Source: Rhynchonema sp. JSB1_4 (taxonomy: Eukaryota; Nematoda; Chromadorea; Monhysterida; Xyalidae). From it: a stretch of DNA of 64,000 nt. Each line of letters begins with the position of its first letter. Position 1 is the first letter of the stretch. Location of the stretch: positions 1 through 64,000 of the forward strand of contig JASAMV010002096.1 of assembly GCA_030248065.1 (NCBI GenBank), in the 5' to 3' direction. The notes under the pieces are model-generated. The model had not been told where the DNA came from, made no database searches, and saw nothing but the letters and a program-made list of their open reading frames with translations. A program made the translations under genes and the position numbers. This document shows positions 22,550-33,611 of the stretch, piece by piece.

Positions 22550-22891
22550 AGCGTGTCTGCTAAATGTTTCATGCTCTGCTTGTCACGCTGTAACAATTCG
22601 TCGAAATTCGAAATATAAAGAAAAGCGAAATTCTATAGTTAGTGAGTTTCAAGAATGGTGCGAAACATTCTGTCGCCTTGACAGCTTTTTGATCAGGCAA
22701 TTTGGCTGAATGCGCAGGTGGAAATTCGGCCTGTCCGCGCCGAATTTTCTTCCCGATTGTTCCCTTTAAACTGCTTATCCTGGATACATGTTTGAGAGTT
22801 TGTACCAAGTGATTTGAATTTCATGATGCCCACACGATTGTCTAAACACTTGTAGAGTTTGAAAGGCGATTAGGAATGTGCAATTTCCCCT

Positions 22892-23250
22892 TTAAGCCGA
22901 GCTTACACTGAACTTGCTCCGCTTTCCTGAGCTTTCCACCGACCTTTACACCCAACTGACCTTTACACCGATTCAAAAATATCACCCAACGTCACACAAC
23001 AATTGATTTTGGAAGCCCTGTTCTCCCTGGCTTATCAGTTTGGCCATGTTTCAGACACTGTGAAGTGCTGAGACGTCGGGCACGGGTTCATTATGAACAG
23101 AAAGATCTACGTGTCAAAAATAACCTTGACTCGCTTACGCACTAACGCGTATGAATTTTCAAGGCAGCCAAGCGTTTAGATTTTCGAAAAAAACGCACGG
23201 CAACAAAAAACATTCAGAGAACAGCTCACGCTTTGATGCATACATACATA
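22892..23250. other. repeat fragment, otherwise unassigned
   Basis: 22900-22990 contains the right arm of the GGGTG-ended family (TTTCCACCGACCTTTACACC). The rest to 23250 has no recognisable gene. Confidence 0.5.
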
Positions 23251-23279
23251 CTGTACAAGCAAAAGCCGCTGTTTGTTAC

Positions 23280-23860
23280 CAACGGCACGCTCAACTTACT
23301 CGTTGATGACCACTCAACGTTTGATGTTCGAATCGAATGAACACCGCACTTGGCAAGGGTCTCATCAGTTTGGTTTTGTTCATGAAGCGTGAAAAATCTT
23401 TGTGGCCCTTCAGTTCTTCAAAGCCGGGAACCTGCGGGAGGTTTCAGAGTAACTTCACAGAAGGGACGCTGTCTATTGTACGAAGAGGTGGCTGGAGGCC
23501 ATATTCGACTGGAACACTCAGAACACCAAATATGGGGTTTAGTGAGTTGTCATTTTCATCAAAATCAATGAGTTATTTTTGCACCTCATTTTCCGTGCCC
23601 AGTTTCTGGGTCCGCACCAACGAATAAAGCATTGATCCGCGATTCCAATACTCAACCTGCTCATACTTGATGTTTTCATATTTTTTTCCATGACCAGAGT
23701 TTTCTAAAATATTGAAAAAATCGCCATCAGCCTCCACATGAACCAGCCATGAAGTGACCCTGTTTATTGAAGCACAGGTAAACCTTTTGATCTTAACCCA
23801 AAAGTTCAACTTTTTTACCTTTGCGTTTAATCTTAGGGCACTATACATATGTAAAGACAA
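23280..23860 (-). other. possible host exons, unidentified
   Basis: A minus-strand open stretch of about 90 codons (23573-23860) has balanced, non-repetitive composition and ends at a donor-like GAG|GTGCAA. Below it, two alternative frames at 23330-23560 also look coding, but neither joins in phase with a clear acceptor. It may be a few exons of a host gene stranded among transposons, or a broken gene. No family recognised. Confidence 0.3.
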
Positions 23861-24449
23861 ACCACACCAACACGAGCCCGATTCCGAAGGTGGTGGGTCT
23901 TCAAAACGAACAGAAAGAGAAAATCATCATGCTCCACCTTGCATTCCTCACGTGTAACATTTCCCAAATCAGCAGCCGTCAAGCATTACTCGACCATCTT
24001 TCACAGTAGCGTCAATTGAAGCTTGGCCCGGCCATCACGAAAAAAATAAAAATTTTGAACCGCTTTGAGAGAAATAATCAGTTTTAGCGTCTCATATTTG
24101 CCTGATAACAACTGCAAACATTGCTGCAACAACCTTATGCACAATAGCATTTGAAATGTGTTATAAAATCAAAATTTAAGGTTCTGAAAGCCTGATCACT
24201 TTTTGTCAACACCTTCTACTCGTGTAATTTTCAGGATCTGTACTGTCTCAGTTATACTGTTTGTAAAAAAATTATCGTTGTTGTATCCGGATCCTGCGTG
24301 CTCTTCATTTTTCAAAACCCAACGACGGCTGTGAGCAGATAAACGTGGAATGCGGAACAACAACCAGCGTAGTCATCGTAGCCCTAAACGCGCCGAACAG
24401 GCTTTGAAACATTTTCTCGAAGCACCACAGTGCTGTTTTAGCTGTACAG
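23861..24449. other. no gene recognised
   Basis: AT-rich sequence with short frames only. Confidence 0.35.
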
Positions 24450-24453
24450 CTAA

Positions 24454-25713
24454 AGGGGAAATTGCACATTCCTAACCACCTTCCAAGTTTTACAAGTGTT
24501 TAGACAGCTATGTGGGCATCACAAAAGTCAAATCACTTGGTATAAACTCTCAAACGTGTACCGAACAGATTCCGTTTTGACTAGCCACTGGGAACAAAAT
24601 TCGGCGCGGACCTGCCGAATTTCTGCCTGCGCATTCAGGTAAATTGCCTGATCAAAACTCTAAAGGCGATGGAATGTTTCGCATATATTTTGAAACTCAC
24701 TAACTATAGAATTTCGCTCTTCTTTATATTTCGAATTTCAACGAATTGATCCAGCGTGTTTGCTAAATGTTTCATGCTCTGCTTGTCACGCTGGAACAAT
24801 TCGTCGAAATTCGAAATGTAAAGAAAAGCGAAATTCTGTAGTTGGTGAGTTTCAAGAATCATGCGAAACATTCTGTGCCCAGGGTTGGAAAAAAAATTTT
24901 TTTAAAAGTCTGAGATTCAGGGAACTTTTACCAAATTTGCCTTAAAAACGCGCAAAAACGCGAAAAATGCAACTTTAATTGACAAGTCACTTTTGTGACT
25001 TAGTTTGCATCACTTATGAAGGGTGTTTACGTCATTTCGGTGCGATCCAACAGTCTGTGCTTGATATGGACCGATGATTGCTGCTTTGTGGTATCGGACA
25101 CAACAGTTTGTGGCCGAATCAGCAAGATTCATTCATAAACCACCCAGAATTGAGAATATAAGCTCAGAAATACTTGTCGGTAGCTGAATCAGTCGTATAT
25201 GACCGACCTGATGGGGTATGACATCAAAGTACCATGTGAGTACATGCATACTGTGTCTCATGTATCACGGGAAGGTACATAATAACATCATTTGGGGCAT
25301 CTTAGATACCAAATACATGCCCAAAAGTTGATTTTGTGAAGAAAATTTCTCGACCCTTGAGAAAAAATGACAAAAAATAACCCCCAAAAAGGCCATTTTT
25401 GGACGTTTTAGAACATTTTGTTCCCCCGAAAAATTTCAAAAAAAATTTTTTTTAACTTTTTTTGAAAAACCTTTTTTTTTGCCCAACCCTGCTGTCGCCT
25501 TGACGGCTTTTTGATCAGGCAGTTTGCCTGAATGTGCAGGTAGAAATTCGGCCAGTCCACGCTGAATTTTCTTCCCGATTGTTCCCTTTAAACTGCTTCT
25601 CCTGGGTACACATTTGAGAGTTTGTACCAAGTGAGTTGACTTTCGTGATGTCCACACGACTGTCTAAACACCTGTAGAGTTTGAAAGGCGATTAGGAATG
25701 TGCAATTTTCCCT
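24454..25713. mobile_element. TTAA-target fold-back element, interrupted
   Basis: Left end AGGGGAAATTGCACATTCC at 24454 (flank CT AA, a mutated TTAA) and right end at 25713 before TTAA. The body matches 9883-10524 but is split at 24880-25491 by a hAT-like MITE. Confidence 0.8.
24880..25491. mobile_element. hAT-like MITE inside a TTAA element
   Basis: 612 bp from CAGGGTTGG to CCAACCCTG. The flanks TCTGTGCC and CTGTCGCC derive from the host word CTGTCGCC with one base lost on the left. The interior differs from the 0.7-kb family, so this is a third internal type using the same ends. Confidence 0.75.
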
Positions 25714-26495
25714 TTAAACCGGGCAACCGGATATCGCATGCTCTCAGAATCCGGCCTTTCGCAATAAAATGTGACTATATACGATGAGTGATCACAAAAA
25801 CATCGTTCAAACAAAATGAAATGCGTTTAAATTGTGAGAATTAATTTTTAAAAATTTGCTTTCGGGAACAAACTCGAGCTTGTGACCGTTGGACATAAAC
25901 AGTCCAACTGCGTAGTAAAAAGCAAGCATGAGATATACGGCTTCCCGCTTTAAGGAGCTGCTGTTTTTAAACCAGTTGACCATTCCGCGTTTATCTGCTC
26001 ACAGCCCCGCTGCTCACGCTCGCCATGCTCACAGCGCACACAGATTTTGGGCGCTGAAATCCGTAGTTGATAAAAAATTTGATTCAAACCCCATTTTTTT
26101 AAAAAAATTTTTTATAATGTAATTTTTTTGTTACAGCCAAAAACTGAATTGGAATTTTTTACTCCAGCCAAAATCTACCCAACACGATAAAAAATGAGCG
26201 CTCAAGTATAAAATAGGGGTATTTTTGTTACATAATGTTTTCTAAGTACACCCTACTCTTCCCCAGATGGCGTGGGGCTTGGTATGGCATTCTGATACTC
26301 AGGACGGAAAATATGGGTGAAATTAATGCGCCACTGGCCTAGGTACATTACCAATCAATAAGCTGCACACTGTGTAAAATAGAGTGAATATTATACCCAT
26401 TGACTGCTTTCGGATCCGGGGGAATAGATAAATTAATGCCTACCGAGTCAAGTATACGTGTGAATGGTTTTCGAAATAGGAAATAGTTTGGCACA
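25714..26495. other. repeat fragment related to 39600-40314
   Basis: 26060-26490 shares blocks with the interior of the element at 39600-40314 (GATTCAAACCCCATTTTTTT, then AATGAGCGCT and TAGATAAATTAATGC-like words) but lacks termini. 25714-26060 has no recognisable content. Confidence 0.5.
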
Positions 26496-26503
26496 ATCAG
26501 CAG

Positions 26504-28382
26504 CAGGGTTGGGTGTTAAAAAAAGTATAAAAATTTTATAAAATTTTTTTTTTTAAAGTTCGCCACTTTTTCGGTTTTTAAAAATTGGAAAAGTTCACTT
26601 TTTTATTATTTCACAACTTTTTTTTTATTATTTTCCCCCTTTTTTGTTGTGAGATGCATGTTTTTACGCATGTTTCTTCCTTTTTTTCTCAAAAAATCGC
26701 CTGGGCGCTTGTATTTCGCATCGGTGCAATGTCATCACAACACCAGACCAGGGTTGTTTCAAAAAAAAAGTGGTTAACTAAAAAAATTTAAAAAAAATTT
26801 TTTTTGAAACTCAGATTTTGCTTTTTTTAATAAAAAAAGTTGCCCAAAATGGGCTGAAATGTCCAAAAATGGCCTTTTTCGAGGCAAAAAATTGGCACTT
26901 TTTTCCGTGGACGGGACCATTTTTCCAAAATCGCGCCTGCGGCGCCCGGTGAGCTTGACGGTGAACTTTCACCAGTCCAACTCGTGAAAGTTCACCGTCA
27001 TTTTGCTCGTGACGTTGACTTTGACGGTGAACTTTTATGTTGAGCTTGACGGTGAAATTGGCTTTGTTTTGTGAATTCCACCCATAGGGTAATTTTCGAA
27101 ACGGTGTAAGGGTCAGTTGGGTGTAAAGGTCGGTGGAAAGCTCGGTCGACAGCTCAGTGTGATAGACCTCGGCAGGGTTGTTTCAAAAAAAGTGGTTAAT
27201 TAAAAAAATTTAAAAAAAAATTTTTTTTTGAAACTCAGATTTTGCTTTTTTTAATAAAAAAAGTTGCCCAAAATGGGCTGAAATGTCCAAAAATGGCCTT
27301 TTTCGCGGCAAAAAATTGGCACTTTTTTCTGTGGATGGGATAATTTTTCCAAAATCGCGCCTGCGGCGCCCTGTATTGTCCCCAAATCCGTACAGGGATG
27401 CGCGGGGCTGGTCTTTTATAGTGATGTGGCACCGATAATGTACTACTACTACATGCTACTACACATGTACTGTATACATGCAGGTCTGGTGCAAAACCGG
27501 GCGCGCAAAGTCGATCTGACACGCAAGATTTGGGCTGTAATCGATATTTTGATGGTCATATATCAGATATACGGCATTAGATGCATTAAAATACGTTGTA
27601 CGGCATGCTACAATACATTAGAGTAACATCGTTAGTCAACATCTACCTCAGACTGGTAGGATTCCATAGAATCTGCACAATGCTACCGGGTGTCACCACA
27701 CAAGTTGGGTCTCAGGCGAAAATTTTTCAATTTTTGAAAAATATGTTGCATCGATTTCATTTATCCTGAAACGTCGTTTGCAACACTTTTTCTAATAAAA
27801 AAATTTTCGTCAAAAAAAATCGAAAAAAAAATTTTTTAAAAAAAAGCTCGTTAATAAAAAAAATTTTTTTCAACCCTGCACCAGACAGTCCATGGCTCTA
27901 CTAAACTACATACGCAGAAGTCATTATGTGCGCATTCAGTTCTTCCAGCAAGTCAAATCTGCTTGAAATCTATAATTATCGTTCCAAAACCGCGGGTTAT
28001 GCAGCTGTTTTCATGTAACTTTTGCCAAAATGCGCCGATTATTTAGCTTTCCCGTGACACGCCTTCACTTCTCATACTACAATCTACATATGTAGGTGCA
28101 TATGGTGGACAGACTATCCCCAACGCAAATTGTTACGTTATCTGGCTCATCGTAGAAAATATCACCTCGCTAGTGCTCGTTTGTGAGCACAACTGGTCGG
28201 TGTCAATATTCCTATATTCTCCAGTACAATCAAATATACTTACAAAAAATTTCGACGATTTTTCACATTGAGAACCGAAATTTTTGTGGTCCGGAATAAA
28301 AAAAGTAAATCTTAAAAAAAAATTTTTAAAATTCATAATGTTAAAAAATTCGATAATAAAAAAAGTTTTTAATCCAACCCTG
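26504..28382 (-). mobile_element. hAT-like MITE holding another hAT-like MITE
   Basis: Outer element of the 7034-7813 subfamily, reversed. Termini CAGGGTTGGG and CCAACCCTG, with a perfect 8-bp duplication ATCAGCAG (26496-26503 and 28383-28390). Its own sequence is 26504-26748 plus 27887-28382; the middle is the inserted element. Confidence 0.9.
26749..27878 (-). mobile_element. rearranged hAT-like MITE
   Basis: Outermost ends CAGGGTTG (26749) and CAACCCTG (27878) are flanked by a perfect 8-bp duplication CACCAGAC. The interior is not simple. 26749-26945 is a partial element, 26946-27172 is foreign repeat sequence, and 27173-27878 is a full second copy beginning with its own CAGGGTTG. The foreign part and full copy match 28852-29790 in reverse, so the element has been rebuilt by recombination with that copy. 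Confidence 0.85.
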
Positions 28383-28390
28383 ATCAGCAG

Positions 28391-28705
28391 AACAAAACAG
28401 CAACGCAGCTCAGCGAGATGTTTTGATAATGTTGCGTACATGTGCACAATGCATGCATGACTAATAAATGTTTCGCCAGTCGGATTAAAAGTAAGCTTGT
28501 GTACGATGTCGGAATACAGTAACAAAATTTCCTATTTCCTAGTTTCGCAGAAAAATTAGGAAATATGAAACATTTTCTATTTCCTATTCCAACTATTCTG
28601 AAACTGGAAAATAAGAAATTTCCTATGTCCATTTTTTACGTAAGGCCGCTCTAAGTATATCATCATATCATTGTTATATCATCATATCATTATTTTTATT
28701 ACTAT
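28391..28705. other. no gene recognised
   Basis: Unassigned sequence ending in a short ATCATATCAT simple repeat. Confidence 0.4.
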
Positions 28706-29638
28706 GGGTGGAATTTTCGAAACGGTGTAAAGGTCAGTTTGGCGTAAAGGTCGGTGTAAAGTTCGGTCGAAAGCTCGGTCGGCATAGCTCGGTGTAAACG
28801 TGAAACATTGCCTGTTATTAACGTGGAATGTTTCAAGTTTACACCGAGGTCCAGGGTTGAAAAAAATTTTTTTAATTAACGAGCTTTTTTTAAAAAAAAG
28901 TTTTTTTTGATTTTTTTTGACGAAAAATTTTTTTATTAGAAAAAGTGTTGCAAACGACGTTTCAGGATGAATGAAATCGATTCAACATATTTTTCAAAAA
29001 TTGAAAAATTTTCGCGTGAGACCGAACTTGTGTGGTGACACCCGGTAGTCTTGTGCAGATTCCATGGTCTCCGACCTGTCTGAGGTCGATGTTCCATAAC
29101 GATGTTACTCTGATGTATCGTAGCATGCCGTACAACGTATTTTAATGCATCTAATGCGGTATATCTGATATATGACCATCAAAATATCGATTACAGCCCA
29201 AATCTTGCGTGTCAGATCGACTTTGCGCGCCCGGTTTTGCACCAGACCTGCATATATACATGTGTAGTCGCATGTAGTAGTACATTATCGGTGCCACATC
29301 ACTATAAAAGACCAGCCCCGCGCATCCCTGTACGGATTTGGGGACAATACAGGGCGCCGCAGGCGCGATTTTGGAAAAATTATCCCGTCCACAGAAAAAA
29401 GTGCCAATTTTTTGCCGCGAAAAAGGCCATTTTTTGGACATTTCAGCCCATTTTGGGCAACTTTTTTTATTAAAAAAAGCAAAATCTGAGTTTCAAAAAA
29501 AAATTTTTTTTTAAATTTTTTTAATTAACCACTTTTTTTTGAAACAACCCTGCCGAGGTCTATCACACTGAGCTGTCGACCGAGCTTTCCACCGACCTTT
29601 ACACCCAACTGACCCTTACACCGTTTCGAAAATCACCC
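28706..29638. mobile_element. GGGTG-ended MITE split by a hAT-like MITE
   Basis: The ends GGGTGGAATTTTCGAAACGG and its complement are flanked by TAT on both sides (28703-28705 and 29639-29641). The element's own sequence is 28706-28851 plus 29561-29638. A 3-bp duplication with GGG-starting ends is compatible with PIF/Harbinger-type elements, but the target is not always TWA, so the superfamily is tentative. Confidence 0.75.
28852..29552 (+). mobile_element. hAT-like MITE (CAGGGTTG ends), complete
   Basis: 701 bp with a perfect 8-bp duplication CCGAGGTC (28844-28851 and 29553-29560). Same family as 14320-15033. It lies in the central spacer of a GGGTG-ended MITE. Confidence 0.9.
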
Positions 29639-29641
29639 TAT

Positions 29642-30044
29642 GGGTGGAATTCACAAAACAAAGCCAATTTCACCGTCAAGCTCAACATAAAAGTTCACCG
29701 TCAAAGTCAACGTCACGAGCAAAATGACGGTGAACTTTCACGAGTTGGACTGGTGAAAGTTCACCGTCAAGCTCAAAGTCATGTTCAACGTCAGGCCTGC
29801 AATGGGAATGAAAAACTGCCGGCCAACCAAACTAAACTCTTCACAGAGTATAGTTTTTGATTTTATTCTCGTTCCAAACAAAGTATACAGCAAATGTTTC
29901 GTCGTAACAGCCAGCCATCAAGTAACACGCATATTTCGAGCCACGTTGTCGACCTGTTGGTTATCATCCACGACGATGACTGCTGTTTTCAAGGCGTTCA
30001 CACATTTCCTGTATACCTGGACTGTTATAAAACGGAAAGACTAT
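29642..30044. repeat. TTCACCGTCAAGCTCAA repeat and unassigned DNA
   Basis: 29642-29790 repeats TTCACCGTCAAGCTCAA in several variants. Its left end GGGTGGAATTCACAAAAC has a counterpart in reverse at 30668-30688, so an older element may span this stretch with later insertions. 29790-30044 is unassigned. Confidence 0.55.
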
Positions 30045-30270
30045 GGGTGAAATTTTCGAAACGGTGTAAAGGTCAGTTGGGTGTAAAGGTCGGTGGAAAG
30101 TTCGGTTGAAAGCTCGGTCGGCGTAGCTCGGTGTAAACGTGAAACATTGCCTGTTATTAACGTGGAATGTTTCAAGTTTACGCCGAGGTCTATCACACTG
30201 AGCTGTCGACCGAGCTTTCCACCGACCTTGACACCCCACTGACCTTTACACCGTTTCGAAAATATCACCC
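30045..30270. mobile_element. GGGTG-ended fold-back MITE, complete
   Basis: 226 bp. The arms GGGTGAAATTTTCGAAACGG and GGTGTAAAGGTCAGTTGGG pair with their complements, flanked by TAT on both sides. The centre carries TGAAACATTGCC and GGAATGTTTCAAG. Strand-symmetric open frames here are artefacts. Confidence 0.85.
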
Positions 30271-30376
30271 TATATAATTAATAACGCAGACGGTGCTGTG
30301 GCAACACACTACAGCTGTGCAACACAGCACTGTGTTGCAGTGAAACATTGTTGTGTGCCAGCGCGAGCGTAACTTT

Positions 30377-30631
30377 GGGTGGAATTTTCGAAACGGTGTA
30401 AAGGTCAGTTGAGCGTAAAGGTCGGTGTAAAGGTCAGTTGAGCGTAAAGGTCGGTGTAAAGTTCGGTCGAAAGCTCGGTCGGCGTAGCTCGGTGTAAACG
30501 TGAAACATTGCCTGTTACTAACGTGGAATGTTTCAAGTTTACACCGAGGTCTATCACACTGAGCTGTCGACCGAGCTTTCCACCGACCTTTACACCCAAC
30601 TGACCTTTACACCGTTTCGAAAATATCACCC
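30377..30631. mobile_element. GGGTG-ended fold-back MITE
   Basis: Another copy, with an extra internal repeat of AGGTCAGTTGAGCGTAAAGG. The flanks (TTT and ATA) do not match, so one end has been rearranged. Confidence 0.75.
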
Positions 30632-30689
30632 ATAGAGCTTGACTTTGAACTTGACGGTGAGCTTGACTTTGTTTTGTGAATTCCACCCT

Positions 30690-31740
30690 ATCTTGTTGAA
30701 TAAAACATCGTCTTGACATAACTAAAAAGTTGACTCAGTGCTATGAAGACCGTACCTACTGCACTTGTGCAGCGTGAAACTCACTCAATACTTAAGTGAC
30801 AAAAACTCATCGTGACAGATAAAATCATCCAGTGTTTTACTCTTCCAAGGGGTCGTGGACAGGGTTGGAAAAAAAATTTTTAGGGCGTGGGCAGGTAGTG
30901 GTCACCCGCTTTCCATAGAAGCCGTTCCGGAAAAAATTTTGACCCCATAATTTTATTTGCTCATTAGATTAACCATACATTGCACCTCCCAAATCCAAAT
31001 TTTGAGTTGCACATCCCGAACCGTTTTGGTGGCCGGACAATTGAGCAAAGCACATTTGAGCAAGACCACTTTGAGCAAGTGAAAAAAGAGCAGGGCCAAA
31101 AGAGCAGAGCACTTATTTTGTTCCAATAGCTTAGGCTTAGGCTGATTTTGGTATAATATCAGGCTTAGGCTCAGGCCTATTCGTTTTTAGGTTCTGCTCT
31201 TTTGGACTCTGCTCTTTTTCACTTGTTCAAAGTGGTCTTGCCCATTTTTTGCCATTTCTCATTGCCAAAGGCCAATTTCTCAATGCCACTGCATTTGGCC
31301 ATTTTGTCAGATGGCCCATTTTCCACCAATTTCCGCATAAAGCCCCGGGGGCATTAAGTGGAAACTCCGGTGCGTTTTTTACTGCTGTGTTTTAAGTTCG
31401 GCTGTGTAGAGTCATCGCCTCAAACAGCCCTTGAGCGCGAAAAATTATACATGGGGTGCCAATTTGACGACAAAAGTTGATCATCTGAGTTGACGGCAAT
31501 ACAATAAGCCCTGCGTTGTTGTAATGCAAATACCAGACGCTAACACAGATTATTTCCGTTAAGACAGTTTCAAAACAATTTTTATTTTTTCTTGGGAGCC
31601 AAACTTCGGCGCTGCCGTGAAACATCAGGGAGCAACCATCGGCTCGCCAAACTAGGATTGAAGTAACGCGATGTCCAACATTTGTTTATATATAGCGTCC
31701 TAAAATTAAACGCCGTTGAACGGCTCTTGACCAGGAGCTT
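30690..31740. other. no gene recognised
   Basis: Unassigned. 31020-31250 is a set of short words built on GAGCAAGTGAAAAAGAGCAG and its complement, probably a decayed inverted repeat. A lone CAGGGTTGG at 30861 is a possible MITE end without a partner. Confidence 0.4.
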
Positions 31741-31753
31741 TAAAGCTTGCGTG

Positions 31754-32316
31754 TCACATGGAGACAATGCTTGCCTTCATCATCTCCGTGTACCAGTCTG
31801 GCATGGCAAACCATTTGTCTGGGCTGATTGAGTAGTTGCGCAAGATATCGTTGTGTTTGTCCCACTCGGTCAATAAGTTGCTGAATTGGTCCTTGTGAGA
31901 TTTCTGTCCTCGAAAACGCGCTCCCAATGCCTTCTGCAAAAAAAGGATACATCTAAGCTTTTCAATCTGAGTTCACTTGTTCCAGGTGGCATATGTTTGC
32001 CTTTGACAAAAAGACAAGCATTTCACCATTTTCTGGTTTCAAGCAGTATCTTTTGACATCAAACAAATCAGTTGCACTGGAAAAGAGCTGTTCAGAAGGC
32101 ACGCTCGTAAGCGGAGCGCTTGGATAAGCTAGACGTGCTAGTGGCGAGTCCCTTCGTTCGATGCAACTTTCTGTAACCGCTCAGTTCTGGCTCGACTTGT
32201 TCGCTTGGTGTGGTGCTTGTGGTATCATCACGCTCGGAATCAGCCGTCAAGCATCGCGCTTTCTTTGACAGCATTTCCCACCTCTTACAACAGCTTGACG
32301 AATTATATGATTGCAT
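31754..32316 (-). pseudogene. hAT transposase C-terminal remnant
   Basis: On the minus strand, 32175-31970 reads SPLARLAYPSAPLTSVPSEQ, then LFSSA, KRYCLKPENGEMLVFLSKAN. This is the hAT dimerisation domain: PSEx-FS-A, then KR-x-L-P-x-N-x-E-x-L-x-FL-x-x-N. Upstream (32316-32170) a Ser/Glu-rich frame containing PELSGYRKL is in a different phase, so the copy is frameshifted. Downstream, a donor-like CAA|GTGAAC and acceptor TTTTTTTGCAG could splice in phase to 31931-31754 (ending VSM and a stop), which is unusual because the domain normally lies at the protein's end. No BED finger or DDE core was found. It is at best a dead copy or fragment. Confidence 0.7.
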
Positions 32317-32344
32317 AACTTTTTACTTTCTTAATTTCCGCTCA

Positions 32345-32458
32345 CGGTTCTTTATTTGGGCGGGATCGGGATCGGGAATGACTTTTTCAACATGACGGGA
32401 TCGGGATCAGAAAAAGGGCCCGGGATCCCGGAATCGGGATCTGAATCGGGATCCCGTT
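32345..32458. repeat. CGGGATC simple repeat
   Basis: Irregular repetition of CGGGATC/CGGGATCGGGAT with a palindromic GGGCCCGGGATCCCG centre. No gene. Confidence 0.75.
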
Positions 32459-32475
32459 CGAACACTGGTTAAGAG

Positions 32476-32989
32476 CAGGGTTGGGCAAAAAACGTTTTTT
32501 TTCTCAAAAAATCGTTTTTTTAAAAAATAACGTTTTGTTTAAAAAAACTTTTTTAAGACACCCAGATGACCAAAATATGCCCCCAAAAATTAGAAAACGC
32601 TCATGTTGGGAAGAAAACGTGGTTAAATGAAGTAATTCTATGTGTTCTTTGAGGCAAAATAAACGGGTTTCAACCCTTTTCTAGCGAGTTGTTAAGATCC
32701 CATATCAGACCCGCATCATGGGACCAACTTTGGCCGGGGTCATCACTGAAAGACAAACTCCGTATATCGACGTATCTCGACAAAGTAAAAATTGGTCGAA
32801 AATTTTTTGAAAAAAATGGATCAAAAAATTGATTTCCCTTGATAATCAGGGTACTTTCCCTGAAAAATCAGGGAAAATCAAGGAAATTCAGGATTTAAAA
32901 AAACAAAAAACGACCCAGGCGTTTTTTTTAAACGTCTTTTTTTAAGAAAAAACGCCGTCGTTTTTTTTGGCCAACCCCGGTTAACAGTG
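32476..32989. mobile_element. hAT-like MITE with diverged right end
   Basis: 514 bp from CAGGGTTGGG to CCAACCCCG, flanked by GTTAAGAG / GTTAACAG (one mismatch). Poly-A and poly-T stretches lie inside both ends. The interior is unlike the other subfamilies. Confidence 0.8.
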
Positions 32990-32997
32990 GTCAAAGG

Positions 32998-33439
32998 GTA
33001 GCTCAACTACGTTAAGGATTATGAATGTGAATTTTGGCAACGGGAGGGGTCCGTGGTGATATAGCAGTAGAGATAAAAGGAAGTTTGCGGAATTTTTGGT
33101 CGCAACCACCTGTCAGATTTTGCAGCAGGGGTTAAACAGGGGCCGTAATATCGCAGTAATTTGGGTCCTTACTATCGCAGCAGAGCAATTATGACAAGGG
33201 GAGGATGAGCGGAGGAAGACTTGTGTCGGTCATGGTCAGACTGTGATGAGCTGAACGGATTATGCAGTGACACTCTGTGGCTTTCTCAAGCGATATCTTT
33301 GCTTCCAGTTCCAATTTCATTCCGGTCATTACGTTTCATACACGTCCGTTACACATTCTGATTGCTATGTGTTCATTAATCTGTACCTTTCCGTTCTATT
33401 TGTTCGGTTATCATGTAATTTTAGCCTTGTTTTTGTGTA
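32998..33439. other. no gene recognised
   Basis: Short plus-strand frames at 33267-33500 are rich in aromatic residues and have no supporting splice sites. Nothing else is seen. Confidence 0.35.
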
Positions 33440-33447
33440 CTGTAGTG

Positions 33448-33603
33448 CAGTGGTTAATAAAAAAATAGCACTTTTAGAGCAACAAAATAGAGAAATTTTC
33501 GAATTTTGAAATAATAAAAAAAAATTTTTTTTAACTTTTGGAACGAATTCTTTTTAAAAAAAAATTTTTTTTAATAAAAAAAATTTTTTTTTTAAAACCA
33601 CTG
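33448..33603. mobile_element. short hAT-like MITE (CAGTGGTT ends)
   Basis: 156 bp from CAGTGGTTAATAAAAA to TTTTAAAACCACTG with a perfect 8-bp duplication CTGTAGTG. It is a deletion relative of the 715-bp element at 39600-40314, sharing GCACTTTTAGAGCAA and GAGAAATTTTCGAATTTTG. Confidence 0.9.
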
Positions 33604-33611
33604 CTGTAGTG

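Larger units (their letters stand above)
13778..22891. mobile_element. TTAA-target element carrying nested insertions
   Basis: The left end AGGGGAAATAGCACATTCC begins at 13778 and the right end, complement of AGGGGAAATTGC, stops at 22891 before TTAA. Together the pieces 13778-13859, 17901-18060 and 22550-22891 rebuild most of the 642-bp element seen at 9883-10524. The rest is inserted DNA: a fold-back element, a LINE fragment, a hAT-like MITE and a non-LTR retrotransposon. The LINE replaces part of the central arms, so deletion accompanied that event. Confidence 0.75.
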
